A stretch of 64,000 nt of DNA. Origin: JBCBSZ01 sp039197885 (GTDB taxonomy: Bacteria; Actinomycetota; Acidimicrobiia; Acidimicrobiales; Poriferisodalaceae). Where the stretch lies: NCBI GenBank assembly GCA_039197885.1, contig JBCCTY010000001.1:1-64000 (forward strand), in the 5' to 3' direction. Position numbers and translations under genes: made by a program. Shown here piece after piece: positions 41,922-50,245 of the stretch; the first letter of the stretch is position 1; each line of letters opens with the position of its first letter. The notes under the pieces are model-generated. The model did not search any database, had not been told where the DNA came from, and worked only from the letters and a program-made list of their open reading frames with translations.

Positions 41922-42581
41922 CTAGGCCGCCTCTCGCTGCGCCCGGATCGTGGCGTGGAGCTGGCGGCCGAGGAACTCGGTGTAGACCGGTGGGATGGCC
42001 TGCGACAGGGTTTCGAGGGGCAGCCAGTCGATCTCCATGCCGATGCGCTGCCGAGCGATGGGGATCCGGTAGACACCGACCTCGATGGTGCGGCGGAGGT
42101 TGGTGCGGTTCGTGGCCGGCGGGAACCGCGGCGTCTGCCACCCGTGACTGCAGGGAGGAGCGACGAGGCGGACGTTGCTCTCGAAGAGGCGATGGCGACG
42201 GACATCGAGGCCGAAGCTCGAGCCACAGAGCCGCACGGGGTCCACGAGGTGTGCTGCGGCCTGCTCGACGTTCTCGATGATCCAGGGCAGTCCGGTGGCC
42301 TCGAGCAGCTCGCGGGTCTGAGGGATCAGGTTCAGGGCGCCGTCACCGACGCCGTGACCCTTCCGGCGGTAGGCGGTGGCGAACTGGCACGGCGGGGATG
42401 CGTGGACAGCGTCAAACCCGTCGGCGATCAGGCCCGGGAACTGCTCCAGGGCGTCGGCCTTGACGAACTCGAATGGGTAGTCGGGCTGGTCGTGGAGGTC
42501 GATGCCGACGACGTCAAAGCCGGCGCGGTGGTAGCCCATGGCGGCGCCACCGCCGCCGCAGAACAGGTCGAGGAGCCTCAT
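41922..42581 (-). CDS. DNA (cytosine-5) methyltransferase, short form
   Basis: 219 residues. Motif I DLFCGGGGAAMGYHRAGF (5-22), motif IV ASPPCQ with catalytic Cys65, motif VI IIENVE (101-106), and a late FLGRQLHATI. It is much shorter than typical bacterial enzymes and has little room for a target-recognition domain. No matching restriction enzyme lies nearby, so it is probably an orphan phage enzyme that protects phage DNA. ATG 42581 begins the conserved part. Confidence 0.88.
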   Translation of the reverse strand: MRLLDLFCGGGGAAMGYHRAGFDVVGIDLHDQPDYPFEFVKADALEQFPGLIADGFDAVHASPPCQFATAYRRKGHGVGDGALNLIPQTRELLEATGLPWIIENVEQAAAHLVDPVRLCGSSFGLDVRRHRLFESNVRLVAPPCSHGWQTPRFPPATNRTNLRRTIEVGVYRIPIARQRIGMEIDWLPLETLSQAIPPVYTEFLGRQLHATIRAQREAA

Positions 42582-42645
42582 CGCACACCTGCGATGTCGC
42601 ACCCCTTCGCTTCCCTCTCGAACACCTGTTCCCTACGGTTGGGGG

Positions 42646-42852
42646 ATGGCGAGGTACGTGCTGAGGGGCGGTCCGGTGCAGCTTGACGGGGAAGTGGTCG
42701 AGGGTCCCGGCGGGGCGCAGGAGATGGTGTGGCCGAACTACGAGTCGGGGCCGCAGCGGTCGTGTGTGCTGCGGTACCGGTCGCAGATGGGCACGCTCGA
42801 GACGCTGGACGATGGTCGCCAGGCGATGGTGCTGCGCTTCGACGACGGGTGA
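42646..42852 (+). CDS. Small hypothetical protein (68 aa)
   Basis: Opposite to the early operon. ARYVLRGGPVQLDGEVVEGP to LDDGRQAMVLRFDDG, a small beta-rich protein. TACGGT (42634-42639) ends six bases before ATG 42646, a leaderless-type arrangement, and GGGGG also lies before the start. Function unknown. Confidence 0.6.
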   Translation: MARYVLRGGPVQLDGEVVEGPGGAQEMVWPNYESGPQRSCVLRYRSQMGTLETLDDGRQAMVLRFDDG

Positions 42853-42855
42853 CCG

Positions 42856-43140
42856 TCATGCCGCTACCGAGTCCCCGCGGGCGAGCCGGAGCTCCTGGCA
42901 CTCGGTCTCGAGGCGTTCGATGCGGTCGATGAGCCGGCCGATCACCCGGCTGAGCCGCTCGACGTCATCGACGGCGCGCCGGGATCGTTCGGGGTCGGTC
43001 TTGAGCAGGGCGAGGCGGGTGTAGAGGTCCACGGCGACGGTGCCGGAAGCGCGAGCGACGAGGTCGCCGTCGTGCAGTCCGCGGTCGTAGAGCAGTGCGA
43101 GCGCGTCGGCAGGATCGAGGTAGTTCGGGGTGCCGGTCAT
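42856..43140 (-). CDS. Small helical hypothetical protein (94 aa)
   Basis: PADALALLYDRGLHDGDLVARA followed by a long charged helix (RSRRAVDDVERLSRVIGRLIDRIERLETECQELRLARG) that should form a coiled coil. Early phage gene of unknown role. Confidence 0.6.
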   Translation of the reverse strand: MTGTPNYLDPADALALLYDRGLHDGDLVARASGTVAVDLYTRLALLKTDPERSRRAVDDVERLSRVIGRLIDRIERLETECQELRLARGDSVAA

Positions 43141-43191
43141 GCGTCCCCGCCCAGGGCTCGAACCTGGGTGCCTGCCAGCCGGGGGGAAGGG

Positions 43192-43410
43192 TCAGGACTC
43201 GTCGGCCCACAGGCCGAGGTCGATGTAGAGCTCGCCGCTCTCGGTGGCCCGCACATCGACGGACATCGACACGACTCCGCCGTCTTGGTCCTCGACGGTC
43301 ACCTCCTCGATGAAGGCTTTGGCCTCGGTGATCGACATCAGGTCGGGCATCCAGAAGCCGTCGCCGGTGCCGTCGCCCTCCGGCCAGCGGCACTTCACGC
43401 GCAGGCGCAT
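43192..43410 (-). CDS. Small hypothetical protein (72 aa)
   Basis: Acidic, alternating pattern: RLRVKCRWPEG, ITEAKAFIEEVTVEDQDGG, YIDLGLWADES. Its ATG shares one base with the stop of the gene upstream. No family recognised. Confidence 0.6.
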   Translation of the reverse strand: MRLRVKCRWPEGDGTGDGFWMPDLMSITEAKAFIEEVTVEDQDGGVVSMSVDVRATESGELYIDLGLWADES

Positions 43411-43922
43411 CAGAACGGCCGGTTGGGGTCGGCCGGTTCGCTGGCCGCTGGGGCGGGGTCCTCGCTCGGGGCCTGGGCGGGCGGCTGCGCCGCGGGCTGC
43501 GGTGAGCTCGTGCGGACGTGGGCGACGATGTAGTTGCGCATCGGGTTGCCGCCGTGCGGGTTCGGCTTGTCGGTGAGGCGCTTGATGCCCATCGAGCCGC
43601 GGAGGTCGATGCCGCCGTTGTCGATGACGTTCTGGATGGCCTCGCGTCCGATGTGGCAGTTCAGGTGCACGGCCCAGCGGCGGCCGGCGACCTGGCGTCC
43701 TTCTCGGTCGGTGGAGGTGAGGTCCTCGTTGGTGTGGCCGGTGACGATCGGGAACTTCGGCGGCAAGGTGCCGTTGGGGCGAGCGTCGGGCTGCTTCCAG
43801 TCGATCGACTCGAGCGTGGCGAAGTCGATGCGTTGGCCTTCGGCGAGGAGCATCGCCGGGGCGTAGTCCCGGTTCGCGTTCTCCTCGGCCTGCTTCATGA
43901 GGTCGTCGAGCGGGTCGCTCAT
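43410..43922 (-). CDS. Early phage protein, possibly single-strand-DNA-binding-like
   Basis: 170 residues. Residues 25-130 are beta-rich (FPIVTGHTNEDLTSTDREG, RRWAVHLNCHIGREAIQNVI, IKRLTDKPNPHGGNPMRNYIVAHV), then a Pro/Ala-rich linker ends in acidic SEPADPNRPF. A folded domain, a flexible linker and an acidic tip ending in Pro-Phe is the layout of SSB proteins, and the gene lies with nuclease and resolvase genes. No sequence motif proves it. Confidence 0.5.
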   Translation of the reverse strand: MSDPLDDLMKQAEENANRDYAPAMLLAEGQRIDFATLESIDWKQPDARPNGTLPPKFPIVTGHTNEDLTSTDREGRQVAGRRWAVHLNCHIGREAIQNVIDNGGIDLRGSMGIKRLTDKPNPHGGNPMRNYIVAHVRTSSPQPAAQPPAQAPSEDPAPAASEPADPNRPF

Positions 43923-44512
43923 CGGTGGGTCTCCTTGGGTTCGGTGTGCTTGAGGACGGTGTTGGCGATGGAGTGGGCGGCGGTGCCGTCGATCTCGACG
44001 GTCGTCCAGAGCGTCCCGGTGGGGTGTTGGACGGTGACGACGCAGCGCCAGCCGTCTCGGTTGGTCATGGCGGTCACGGCGCGGCGGTGGCCGAGCTCGC
44101 TGCCTTCGCCGGCTTCGACGACGGTCCAGTACTCGACGCCGTCGTCTTCGTCGTCGACGTGCACGACCAGCTCGCCGGCGGCGATCCGGTCGAGCACCTG
44201 GGTGGCGGCGGTGACGCCGTCGTAGGTGTCGATGTCGGCGTCGGCGAAGGCGAGCACCGCGGCCATCTGGTCCTTCAGGGTGACGCCGGCGTCCCGCATC
44301 GAGTTCATGAGGCGGGCCTTGGCCTCACCGAGCACCCGGGGGTCAGCGTCGGCGTTGAACCCGACCCGGGCGTCGATCGAGGCGTTGATCGCTGCCTCCT
44401 GGGCGGGCGTCCACGGGCCAGGAGGAGGTGGGATGTGGTCGGGCCACTTGGCCCACAGGTCGGCCTTGGTGTCCTCGTCGAGGGCTCGGAGGGTGTCGAG
44501 GGTGGAAGTCAT
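43919..44512 (-). CDS. Hypothetical early phage protein (197 aa)
   Basis: Helical first half (LDTLRALDEDTKADLWAKWP, AAINASIDARVGFNADADPRVLGEAKARLMNSM), then a beta-rich part with VDDEDDGVEYWTVVEAGEGSELGHRRAV and GWRCVVTVQHPTGTLWTTVEI. It overlaps its neighbours by four bases on both sides. Family not recognised. Confidence 0.6.
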   Translation of the reverse strand: MTSTLDTLRALDEDTKADLWAKWPDHIPPPPGPWTPAQEAAINASIDARVGFNADADPRVLGEAKARLMNSMRDAGVTLKDQMAAVLAFADADIDTYDGVTAATQVLDRIAAGELVVHVDDEDDGVEYWTVVEAGEGSELGHRRAVTAMTNRDGWRCVVTVQHPTGTLWTTVEIDGTAAHSIANTVLKHTEPKETHR

Positions 44513-44757
44513 GCCGCCGCGCCGTTCGTCGGTGGCACGAGGGCGGCGATCGCTTCGTCGAGGGTCACGGGGAGTTCGTAGCCGAGCACCAAGGTCCCGG
44601 CCTTGTGGAGGGCGCGCACGCAGTCCTCGCAGAGCCAGGCGAATCCGAGCCCGCACGGATTGAGGAGCCACTCGCCGTCGTCCCCGACATGCCGGTGCGG
44701 AGCGACCTCGGCGACGGCCATCTTGATCCGCTCCTCCTGCTCCCGGGTGAGCGACAT
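44509..44757 (-). CDS. Small protein with CxxC site (82 aa)
   Basis: Helical start (SLTREQEERIKMAVAEVAPHRH), then NPCGLGFAWLCEDCVRALHKAG with three cysteines and a histidine that could bind a metal. It shares one base with the nuclease stop (TGATG). Confidence 0.6.
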   Translation of the reverse strand: MSLTREQEERIKMAVAEVAPHRHVGDDGEWLLNPCGLGFAWLCEDCVRALHKAGTLVLGYELPVTLDEAIAALVPPTNGAAA

Positions 44758-45578
44758 CAGGCCGCTTCCCCGAGCTCGGCCTGGTCCCGGTTCACGGCCC
44801 AGGCCTTCATGTCCTGGCGGATCGCCTTCGTGTCGGCGCCGATGGTCGCTTCGAGGGCGGCGGCGATCTTGGCGTAGCGCCAGCCCCGCTCGAGGTCGAG
44901 CATGTAGAAGTCGCAGAACGGGGGCCGGTCTCCGGTGTGGAACGGGACGTGCGCTGCGACACCCCATCGCTGGTCGCACTCGTGGGGCACCCACTGGTCC
45001 TCCCAGTCATCCCACCGCCACCGCGCCCGGGCGTAGATCGCGATCTGCACCTCCCAGGCGAGGATCGTGTAGGGCGTCACGCTCTTTGAGGTCTTGAGGT
45101 CGAACGGGAACCCGGCGGAGAGCATCCCGTCGACCCGGCCGGCGACGGGCAGGTCGAGGTCGACGTTGACGACCTGGTACTCAACTCGTTCGAACGTCCA
45201 GTCCATCTCGGTCATGCGTCGCCGGAACGCTGCGGCCTGCGGGGCGATCAGGTCGGTGACGACCGGGTCCTTGCCGCGGGCCTTGAGCTCGACGGCGAGG
45301 TGAAGCGCGCTGCCCTTGATGCGGCCCTCGTTGGCTCCGCCGACGTCGGCGGCCATCTCGACGGTCTCGCGGAGCTCGCCGCCGTCGGCGTTCACGGCGA
45401 GCGCGGCGAGGTCGGAGCGTTGGGCGATGCCCTTGGCGACGCAGCCGCCGTACCACTGCTTCAGGTCGCCGTTGTCGATGCGCTTCGCGATCGAGGTGGA
45501 TCGGCGGAACCCGGTGCGGTTGCCGGTCTCGGGGTGTGGACCCCAGTACCAGCCGTACTGCCCGACTTCGAGGCTCAT
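44757..45578 (-). CDS. RecB/Cas4-like PD-(D/E)XK nuclease
   Basis: 273 residues of the family of phage exonucleases. The core is VAGRVDG with Asp150, then FPFDLKTSKS with Asp160 and Lys162, preceded by His93 in SALHLAVELKA and Glu133 in RVEYQV. These fit the HxxE...GxxD...DxK pattern. Together with the RuvC-like gene it forms a recombination/repair group. A Cas4-type cysteine cluster is not evident. Confidence 0.8.
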   Translation of the reverse strand: MSLEVGQYGWYWGPHPETGNRTGFRRSTSIAKRIDNGDLKQWYGGCVAKGIAQRSDLAALAVNADGGELRETVEMAADVGGANEGRIKGSALHLAVELKARGKDPVVTDLIAPQAAAFRRRMTEMDWTFERVEYQVVNVDLDLPVAGRVDGMLSAGFPFDLKTSKSVTPYTILAWEVQIAIYARARWRWDDWEDQWVPHECDQRWGVAAHVPFHTGDRPPFCDFYMLDLERGWRYAKIAAALEATIGADTKAIRQDMKAWAVNRDQAELGEAA

Positions 45579-45946
45579 GCGGTCTCCAGTCGTCGCTTGT
45601 TGTTGCGGAGGTTCCGAGCGGCGTGTGCCTCGCGGCAGGCCATGCAGGTGGGCTCCTCTCGGCGAAGGTGGCGTGCGTAGCTGGCCGCCGTCCCGCACTG
45701 AGCGGGCTGGCGGAGGCCTCCCCGGTCGGGTCGGATCCGGTTGCGTTCCTGCGGCGTCATGCCGGCTCGGTAGCCCTGGTCGTGGGAGGCGATCTGGGTG
45801 AGGGCATCGGCCAGGCACTCGTCGATCACTGGGCAAGCACGACACAACTCGCGCGCTTGAGCGGGAACCGGGTTGCTGACCTCCGGAAAGAACCACGACG
45901 TGGGCATGTGCCGGCACGCCGCCTGTTTGATCCAGCTCGCGCTCAC
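45575..45946 (-). CDS. WhiB-family iron-sulfur regulator, phage-encoded
   Basis: 123 residues. Four iron-sulfur ligands Cys11, Cys35, Cys38 and Cys44 in AACRHMP and ELCRACPVIDEC fit the C-x(n)-CxxC-x5-C pattern, followed by the turn QGYRAGMTPQERNRIR in place of the usual GVWGG. A C-terminal extension has CGTAASYARHLRREEPTCMACREAH, which could bind zinc. Phage WhiB proteins (for example in mycobacteriophage TM4) block host WhiB2 and cell division. GTG 45946 overlaps the upstream stop (GTGA). Confidence 0.9.
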   Translation of the reverse strand: MSASWIKQAACRHMPTSWFFPEVSNPVPAQARELCRACPVIDECLADALTQIASHDQGYRAGMTPQERNRIRPDRGGLRQPAQCGTAASYARHLRREEPTCMACREAHAARNLRNNKRRLETA

Positions 45947-46467
45947 GCCGCCCCCTCGGGCTGCGGGCGGAGCTTGTCGAGCACCGACCAGTGCACCTTC
46001 GGCACCTCGGCGCAGGGCTGCTCGGTGAGGGCGAGGCCGATCTGGCGGAGCCACAGGGCGTCGGCCACGTTGTCGTCCTGGCCGTCGTAGCCGAGGCGGT
46101 CGCGAGCGGCGATGACCATGGCGACCTTGTCGACGTTGCCCTTGCCGGTGGCGTACTTCTTCAGCTGGGTCGGGGCGACATCGAGCCACTCGATGCCGGC
46201 GAGCATCAGGGTGTGGCGGATAACGCCGTGCAGTGATCCGAGGCGAGCACCGTTGAACCGGGAGGCGTGCGACGGTGCCTCGATCACCACGAGCGCATCG
46301 GCCGGCGCCTCGTAGCGCACAGCCTTCGCGATGATGTCGGCGCGTCGCACGTCGTCATCGGTCTTGCTGGTCGGCTGGATCGCCCACGTGTCGGCGAAGG
46401 CGATCGCCGTGGCCGTGTAGCTCGGGTCGACCCCGATCACGGGCCTGGCGGCCATCGGGCGGGTCAT
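45943..46467 (-). CDS. RuvC-like Holliday junction resolvase
   Basis: 174 residues with the RNase H-like metal ligands: Asp in PVIGVDPSYTATAIAF, Glu in LVVIEAPSHA, and the C-terminal acidic pair in DGQDDNVADALWLR. The KKYATGKGNVDK stretch is typical of RuvC. It would resolve branched phage DNA before packaging. Confidence 0.85.
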   Translation of the reverse strand: MTRPMAARPVIGVDPSYTATAIAFADTWAIQPTSKTDDDVRRADIIAKAVRYEAPADALVVIEAPSHASRFNGARLGSLHGVIRHTLMLAGIEWLDVAPTQLKKYATGKGNVDKVAMVIAARDRLGYDGQDDNVADALWLRQIGLALTEQPCAEVPKVHWSVLDKLRPQPEGAA

Positions 46468-47798
46468 GCTGCTTCCTCTCGGTCGTCGTGCACGGTGAGC
46501 AGGAGCGGTCCGACTCGTTCGGCGGCGAGGTCGGCGTTGCGGCGGTCGAGGTCGATGCCGACGGCGTAGCGGCCGTGTCCGGTGGCGACGGCGAGGGTGG
46601 TGCCGCTGCCGGCGAAGGGGTCGAGCACGATCCCGGGCCGGTACTGACCATCGGCGTCGGTGTCGGTCCAGCCGAGGGTTTCGGTGATAGCCGTACGCGA
46701 CGAGTCCGAGCCGATGGGCCGTGTGCTGTTGCCCGTTTTCATCCTCGCCTCGGTGAGCGATCCGCCAGGCTTCCCACCTGACTGATAGCGAGTCGCCACC
46801 ACGTCACCCCGCCGGTTCATGTAGGTCGGTTCTCCCACGATCCGCCGTCGCCCTTCACCGGTGGCGATCGACACCTCGGTCGGGCACATGGACAGGATCG
46901 GGCGGCGGCAGAGCTCGCGGGGCCAGGTGGCGTAGTGGCTGCCCTTGTACGGCTCGGTGCTGATCTCCCACCAGTCGAGAGGTGGGGCGCTGGTGATCTC
47001 ACCGATCGTGTCGAGCGTGTCGAAGTTGCCGTCGTGCTGCTCGGCTCGCTTGCCGGTGGTCTTCCGACGCTCGACACCCTTCGCCGTGCGAGAGTTGGTC
47101 TTCGGCGAGGGTGGCTGGCGCACGGCGTCGAGGTCGAACCACCGCTTCTCGTCGCGACAGGCGACCACGAGGTCCGACGTGGCGGGCCGGTACTTGTCGC
47201 CGAGCGAGCCGACCGGGGGGTTGGGTCGTGCCCAGGTGACGACGTTGCGGACCCGCCAGCGGCCGGCCGGTGACTCGGCACCGGTGAGCGGGTTGATGCC
47301 GTAGGCCAGGGCGATGCGGTAGAGCTCGGGAATCAGGGTCTTGCACTTCGCCAGGGGCCATCCCTCGTTGCGACCAGATCGCGCCGGCCGACCTCCATCC
47401 GTGATCCCGGCTTCGATGCGCTTGCGAGCCGAGCCAGACCACTGCGCCTGCGCCTCGCGCATCCCACCCTCGGCGTAGTCCCCACCAGCACCGCCGCTGC
47501 CGGAGTAGGTGTCACCGAGCTCGACCGCGAGCGAGCCCTCCGGGGAGAGCAGGTCGGCGCAGGCGGCGGTCCAGTCGAGCAGGGCGTCGAGGAACGCGGC
47601 CGGGGTGGGCTCGCTGCCCATCTCCAGGTCCTTGGCCGGGTCGTCGTCGGGGAGGTAGGAGCGGAGCGCGAGGAACGGCGGCGAAGTGAGGATCAGGTGC
47701 GCCTGCTGCGGACCCCACGGGGTTGGGATCCCACCGTTGGTGGCCCAGCGGCGCATGACGGCCCGGCTGTCGCCGATGTGGAAGTCGGCGGTGCTCAC
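46464..47798 (-). CDS. DNA methyltransferase, N4-cytosine/N6-adenine type
   Basis: 444 residues with catalytic motif IV LTSPPF (37-42) near the start and AdoMet-binding motif I VLDPFAGSGTT near the end, the beta-class order. Between them are WWEISTEPYKGSHYATWPREL and FDLDAVRQPP, usual in such enzymes. The SPPF form favours N4-cytosine but N6-adenine cannot be excluded. The large middle insert should recognise the target. No cognate restriction gene is seen, so it is probably orphan. GTG 47798 overlaps the upstream stop. Confidence 0.9.
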   Translation of the reverse strand: MSTADFHIGDSRAVMRRWATNGGIPTPWGPQQAHLILTSPPFLALRSYLPDDDPAKDLEMGSEPTPAAFLDALLDWTAACADLLSPEGSLAVELGDTYSGSGGAGGDYAEGGMREAQAQWSGSARKRIEAGITDGGRPARSGRNEGWPLAKCKTLIPELYRIALAYGINPLTGAESPAGRWRVRNVVTWARPNPPVGSLGDKYRPATSDLVVACRDEKRWFDLDAVRQPPSPKTNSRTAKGVERRKTTGKRAEQHDGNFDTLDTIGEITSAPPLDWWEISTEPYKGSHYATWPRELCRRPILSMCPTEVSIATGEGRRRIVGEPTYMNRRGDVVATRYQSGGKPGGSLTEARMKTGNSTRPIGSDSSRTAITETLGWTDTDADGQYRPGIVLDPFAGSGTTLAVATGHGRYAVGIDLDRRNADLAAERVGPLLLTVHDDREEAA

Positions 47799-48007
47799 GC
47801 CTCGTACCTCGTGCGGTAGGGCTCGGGGTCGCGTTTGGTGAACTGGCGGCGGTAGGGCACGCCGGGCTGGTCGCAACACCAGCACGTGCCGTGGGGCTGG
47901 GTGTCCCACCAGCTGGTGCCACCGTCGATGGGGCACTGCAGATGCACCCGACCGGACGGTCGGGGTTCGAGTACGGGAGATGGCGCCGCGGCGGGGAGAC
48001 GGATCAT
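47795..48007 (-). CDS. Small zinc-ribbon-like protein (70 aa)
   Basis: LQCPIDGGTSWWDTQPHGTCWCCDQPGVPYRRQF holds four cysteines and a histidine, suitable for a zinc ribbon. ATG 48007 and the TGA of the DUF5131 gene overlap (ATGA), so they are coupled. Confidence 0.65.
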   Translation of the reverse strand: MIRLPAAAPSPVLEPRPSGRVHLQCPIDGGTSWWDTQPHGTCWCCDQPGVPYRRQFTKRDPEPYRTRYEA

Positions 48008-49014
48008 GACGGCATCTCGTCCCAGGTGCGGCCGTCGAGCTGCCGGCCGGCGGTCTTCTTGCCGACCCTGCTCATGATCGTCGACCGACCGTCCCCCACA
48101 TCGACCGGTTCGACGCGTCGGCCGTGCCAGCCGCCGGAACGCCACTCGCCCCACTGCTTGAAGAAGAACGCCGGGCGCTGAGCGAGCTCGACGGTGACGC
48201 CGTCGGGCAGGTCGCCGGCCGCAGCGGCTTCATCGCCGAGGCGTTCGATGCTGTGCCGGCACCCGTCCTCCGCAGGCGGGTGGCACCGGTTGCGGAGGTC
48301 GCGCACCCAGTCGGGGTGCATCGGCCGGGCCTGCGGTCCGGACTCGCCGCCGACGATGAGCCAGTCGATCCCGGTGAGGTCGAGCGACGGGAGCGGCCCG
48401 AGCAGGGGCTCGGCGCTGATGAAACGGACAGCGGCCGGAGTGCGGCGGAGGTGGTCGGCCCGGAACGCGTACCGGTCGGACTCGATGCTGGTGCCGAGCC
48501 ACACGTTCGGGATGAGCATGCCGTCCGACATGCCGCCCGGGAGGACGGGGAAACCTCGCTCCATCCGACGCCGGTTCACGTGCATCCAGAACGCCGGGTC
48601 GGTGAGGATCTGCGCCATCCGCTGCGGGCGCTTTGTCAGCACCTGGAACTGGTGGTCGGACGCGATCGACATGACCACGAACACCTCGGCCACGAACGCG
48701 ACGCCGTCGGTGCCGTGCTGCTCCACGATCTCCCGTGAGAACAGGTCGCTCATGCTGTTCACGAACACCCGGCGCGGCTTCCGCCACCGGAGGGGCTGGT
48801 CGAGCCGGTCCGGGTGGAGACGGATCTCGCCGGTGAAGCGAGCGGGCTCGCCTTCGGGGCGCACGGCGAGCCCTTCGTAGGCCGGGTGGTGGGAAAGCCG
48901 GCCGGCGGCTTCGCGGGCGGCGTAGCAGCGATCGCAGCCGGGGCTGACGTGGGCGCACCCGGTCAACGGGTTCCAGGTGACGTCGGTCCACTCGATGCCG
49001 GTCTTGCCGCTCAT
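48004..49014 (-). CDS. Gp37/Gp68-family (DUF5131) protein
   Basis: 336 residues. IEWTDVTWNPLTGC with Cys20, then SPGCDRC with Cys27 and Cys30, gives the CX6CX2C cluster of the DUF5131 family, followed by RRVFVNSMSDLF, FQVLTKRPQRM, PNVWLGTSIE and WLIVGGESGPQARPMHPDWVRDLRNRC. The cluster and barrel-like pattern suggest a radical-SAM-related enzyme, though the biochemical role in phages is unknown. Linkage with two methyltransferases hints at nucleic-acid modification. Confidence 0.88.
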   Translation of the reverse strand: MSGKTGIEWTDVTWNPLTGCAHVSPGCDRCYAAREAAGRLSHHPAYEGLAVRPEGEPARFTGEIRLHPDRLDQPLRWRKPRRVFVNSMSDLFSREIVEQHGTDGVAFVAEVFVVMSIASDHQFQVLTKRPQRMAQILTDPAFWMHVNRRRMERGFPVLPGGMSDGMLIPNVWLGTSIESDRYAFRADHLRRTPAAVRFISAEPLLGPLPSLDLTGIDWLIVGGESGPQARPMHPDWVRDLRNRCHPPAEDGCRHSIERLGDEAAAAGDLPDGVTVELAQRPAFFFKQWGEWRSGGWHGRRVEPVDVGDGRSTIMSRVGKKTAGRQLDGRTWDEMPS

Positions 49015-49036
49015 CGCTCGTCTCCGAACCGGCGGG

Positions 49037-49381
49037 TCATGCGTCGGCCCCGTCGAGGATGCGGCGGAGGCGGCGTTCGGCTCCGGGCAGGTGCAGCTCG
49101 TGAGCCATCGCCTGCACCGCTGCGATCACGGCCCGGGCGTCGTCACGCTCCCGGCGCATGGCTGCTCGCTCTGCCCGCATCTCCTCTCGGCGCACGTCGG
49201 CGGTATGGCGCTCGGCGGTCAGCTCGGCGACGCGGGCGGCGGCCAACGTGCACGTCTTGACCCGATGGGTTGCCCGGCCACTTGTCGCGACCTCGTACAG
49301 CCCCTCGATCAGCTCGTCGTCCGCGGTCATGGCGGACACCTGCTTGCGCAACATCTCCGTGGCGCGCTCGTCGGAGTTCAT
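49037..49381 (-). CDS. Coiled-coil hypothetical protein (114 aa)
   Basis: MNSDERATEMLRKQVSAMTADDELI, then a long charged helix (AARVAELTAERHTADVRREEMRAERAAMRRERDDARA). Early gene of unknown function, overlapping the previous gene by ATGA. Confidence 0.6.
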   Translation of the reverse strand: MNSDERATEMLRKQVSAMTADDELIEGLYEVATSGRATHRVKTCTLAAARVAELTAERHTADVRREEMRAERAAMRRERDDARAVIAAVQAMAHELHLPGAERRLRRILDGADA

Positions 49382-49977
49382 CCCGCCTCCCCGTTCACCT
49401 CGATGTCGAACGGGTCGCCGTCGGGGAGCGGCACGAGCCCGGGCACTGGCGTGTCGGGGTCGCTGCGGTCGATGACGATGGGGGCCCAGCCGTCGGCGGC
49501 GAGATGGTCGTAGTCGACGATGTCGATGTCGGTGCCGATCTGGGTGGAGCTGTCGGGGTGCACCCAGACGGTGACCTCGTCGAGCTCGTAGCTCCCGCCG
49601 ACGGGGCCGGGCAGGTCAGGGGTGCGCCACTCGATGCCGTGCTCGACGACGACCGGGGTCGCTCCGGGCACGTCGGGCAGATCGGCGGGGATCTCGGCGG
49701 GGCCGACCTCGAGACCGCCGTCGGACACGCCGTGTTGGCCGCCGCCCTCGGAGCCGGGGGTAGGAGTGTCCGGCTCCGAGGGGGCGTCACCTGCGGTGCT
49801 CGACTCCGCAGGCGGTTGGGTGGCCGGCCCCGCCAGGGGGCGCGAGGCCGGCCGTGGCTCGGGGCTCGCCAGAGGCGTGGCCACCGAGACGATCGTGGGA
49901 TCGAGGCGGAGGTGACGGGCGTGCTCGGCGGCATCGAAGCCGTCGAGGGCCAGGGCGATGATCGCTGCGCGAATCAC
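49378..49977 (-). CDS. Hypothetical protein with disordered middle (199 aa)
   Basis: A short helical start, a Pro/Ser/Gly-rich linker (about 40-95), and an acidic folded end (SYELDEVTVWVHPDSSTQIGTDIDIVDYDHLAADGWAPIVIDRS). No family recognised. GTG or ATG start near 49977, overlapping the next gene upstream by four bases. Confidence 0.6.
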   Translation of the reverse strand: MIRAAIIALALDGFDAAEHARHLRLDPTIVSVATPLASPEPRPASRPLAGPATQPPAESSTAGDAPSEPDTPTPGSEGGGQHGVSDGGLEVGPAEIPADLPDVPGATPVVVEHGIEWRTPDLPGPVGGSYELDEVTVWVHPDSSTQIGTDIDIVDYDHLAADGWAPIVIDRSDPDTPVPGLVPLPDGDPFDIEVNGEAG

Positions 49978-50228
49978 GACGCCTCCTCGGCGGCGACGAA
50001 CAGGATCCCGTCGTCGGGGTCACGGTCGAGGTCGATGAAGATCGCGACCCACTGGTCGTCAGACAGCTGGATGGCTGCCGTGATGAACAGCACCCGACCG
50101 TCCTCGTGTCGTCCGGTAGCCGCTGTGCACGCGCCGCCGAACTTCTCGCACGTCTCGCGCAACCGGTCGAGCGAAGCCTCGACATGGGCCGGCAGGTCGT
50201 CGTCGGTGAGGGGGTTCCAGTTGGACAT
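49974..50228 (-). CDS. Small acidic hypothetical protein (84 aa)
   Basis: NPLTDDDLPAHVEASLDRLRETC, then strands DGRVLFITAAIQLSDDQWVAIFIDLD. Small alpha/beta protein of unknown role, the first gene after the hairpin at 50246-50284. Confidence 0.6.
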   Translation of the reverse strand: MSNWNPLTDDDLPAHVEASLDRLRETCEKFGGACTAATGRHEDGRVLFITAAIQLSDDQWVAIFIDLDRDPDDGILFVAAEEAS

Positions 50229-50245
50229 CTAGGCTCCTGGTGTCG

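Noticed and set aside
43141..43191. tRNA-like T-arm on the minus strand (CCAGG TTCGAGC CCTGG) between two early genes
   Set aside because: The stem-loop is perfect, but I find no matching acceptor strand, D-arm or anticodon arm, and a full tRNA would run into the coding region upstream. It is more likely chance or a simple hairpin.
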